From Isachenkonia alkalipeptolytica (GTDB taxonomy: Bacteria > Bacillota > Clostridia > Peptostreptococcales > T1SED10-28): 51,974 nt of DNA. The notes under the pieces are model-generated. The model was not told the origin of the DNA. It worked only from the letters and a program-made list of their open reading frames with translations, and made no database searches. Positions 51,786-51,974 of the stretch are shown in pieces (positions within the stretch are counted from its first letter, which is position 1; the number at the start of each line of letters is the position of its first letter). Location of the stretch: NCBI RefSeq assembly GCF_009910325.1, contig NZ_SUMG01000017.1:1-51974 (forward strand), written 5' to 3'. The position numbers and the translations under genes were made by a program.

Positions 51786-51847
51786 AGGTGTTTTTTTAAG
51801 GTGCTTTTTAACATGCTTTTTTAGCCTCCGGCTTTAATCAGCGATTC

Positions 51848-51946
51848 GTGACATACTCCCACCACTTATAGAAGTGGGGGCTTCTCGTTCGAGTAGCCTA
51901 CCGGCTACAGCATAAGCGAGCTAACCCCGTGTGCCCCACGGTTTTA
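51848..51946 (-). ncRNA. Omega-RNA (TnpB guide RNA) scaffold, right end of an IS200/IS605-type element
   Basis: Read on the minus strand, this stretch has the fold and wording of Firmicute TnpB omega-RNAs. First is ACCGTGGGGCACACGG (stem CCGTG/CACGG), then GTAGCCGGTAGGCTAC (6-bp stem), then GAAGCCCCCACTTC with a CCACTT/AAGTGG hairpin, ending in GGTGGGAGTATGTCAC. The resemblance is from memory. The 3' end near 51848 should pass into the guide, which is the flanking DNA. Confidence 0.7.
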
Positions 51947-51974
51947 TGTAGAAGTTATGCCAATGTCATACGCA
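51944..51974 (-). pseudogene. Possible last codons of tnpB, cut by the window edge
   Basis: On the minus strand one frame runs open from the window edge and ends AYDIGITST-stop, with the stop overlapping the omega-RNA as tnpB genes usually do. Only nine codons are visible, so identity is inferred from position alone. I cannot tell whether the gene is intact. Confidence 0.3.

Larger units (their letters stand above)
51848..51974. mobile_element. Right end of an IS605/IS1341-like element (partial)
   Basis: The omega-RNA scaffold and probable tnpB end mark the right boundary of an element that extends past the window. The boundary is best placed near the TATGTCAC at 51847-51855. It was inserted just past the terminator of the Nudix fusion gene, where it would disturb no gene seen here. 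The other end and any tnpA are outside. Confidence 0.65.

Overview
The window reads as a chromosomal, housekeeping stretch from an anaerobic, low-to-mid GC Firmicute of class Clostridia. Supporting signs are FapR-controlled type II fatty acid synthesis with FabK as enoyl reductase, FakA/Asp23, TmcAL, RemA, SepF/DivIVA/YlmH, a PASTA kinase with its PP2C phosphatase, HemZ, RqcH, and AGGAGG-type ribosome binding sites. The gene set resembles the Alkaliphilus/Natronincola/Tindallia side of the Clostridia, but that genus-level guess is a recollection of gene order and was not tested. At least eleven genes appear to start at TTG, an unusually high share.

Layout, left to right. (1) 146-13.6 kb, minus strand: yceD-rpmF, then fapR-plsX-fabH-fabK-fabD-fabG-acpP-fabF with a FapR operator over the fapR promoter, then rnc-smc-ftsY behind a terminator and its own promoter. 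(2) 13.7-16.5 kb: ackA and tmcAL, both linked to acetate, diverge from a 240-bp region with promoters and a 13-bp triple repeat. (3) 16.5-22.2 kb, minus: asp23-fakA-recG-rsmD-coaD-coiled-coil gene. rpmB (plus) diverges from asp23. (4) 22.8-39.7 kb, minus: dapF-yicC-remA-gmk-rpoZ-coaBC-priA-def-fmt-DUF116-membrane protease, then a hairpin terminator, then rsmB-rlmN-prpC-prkC-rsgA-rpe-thiN. (5) rqcH (plus, 39.9-41.7 kb), convergent with pyrR. (6) 41.7-48.1 kb, minus: HlyD-like gene-yggS-sepF-yggT-ylmH-divIVA (division cluster), terminator, mtnN-lspA-rluD-pyrR. (7) A small unknown membrane protein, hemZ, and a divergent plus-strand gene fusing a nitrilase/omega-amidase domain to a Nudix domain. 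(8) The last ~130 bp look like the right end of an IS200/IS605-type element: an omega-RNA scaffold on the minus strand and perhaps the last codons of tnpB.

The genes cover membrane lipid and acyl carrier synthesis, CoA synthesis (coaD, coaBC), protein export and division (ftsY, smc, sepF, divIVA), translation start, modification and rescue (fmt, def, rsmB, rlmN, rsmD, rsgA, tmcAL, rqcH, ylmH), and Ser/Thr phosphosignalling. Most of this is conserved core. The items most worth a second look are the omega-amidase-Nudix fusion, the truncated TnpB/omega-RNA end with its readable guide, the unassigned C-terminal domain of the PASTA kinase, the two unassigned proteins (coiled-coil and small membrane), and several hairpins placed exactly at stop codons. 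I did not see a clear novel defence or mobile system inside the window, and no tRNA, rRNA or CRISPR array.
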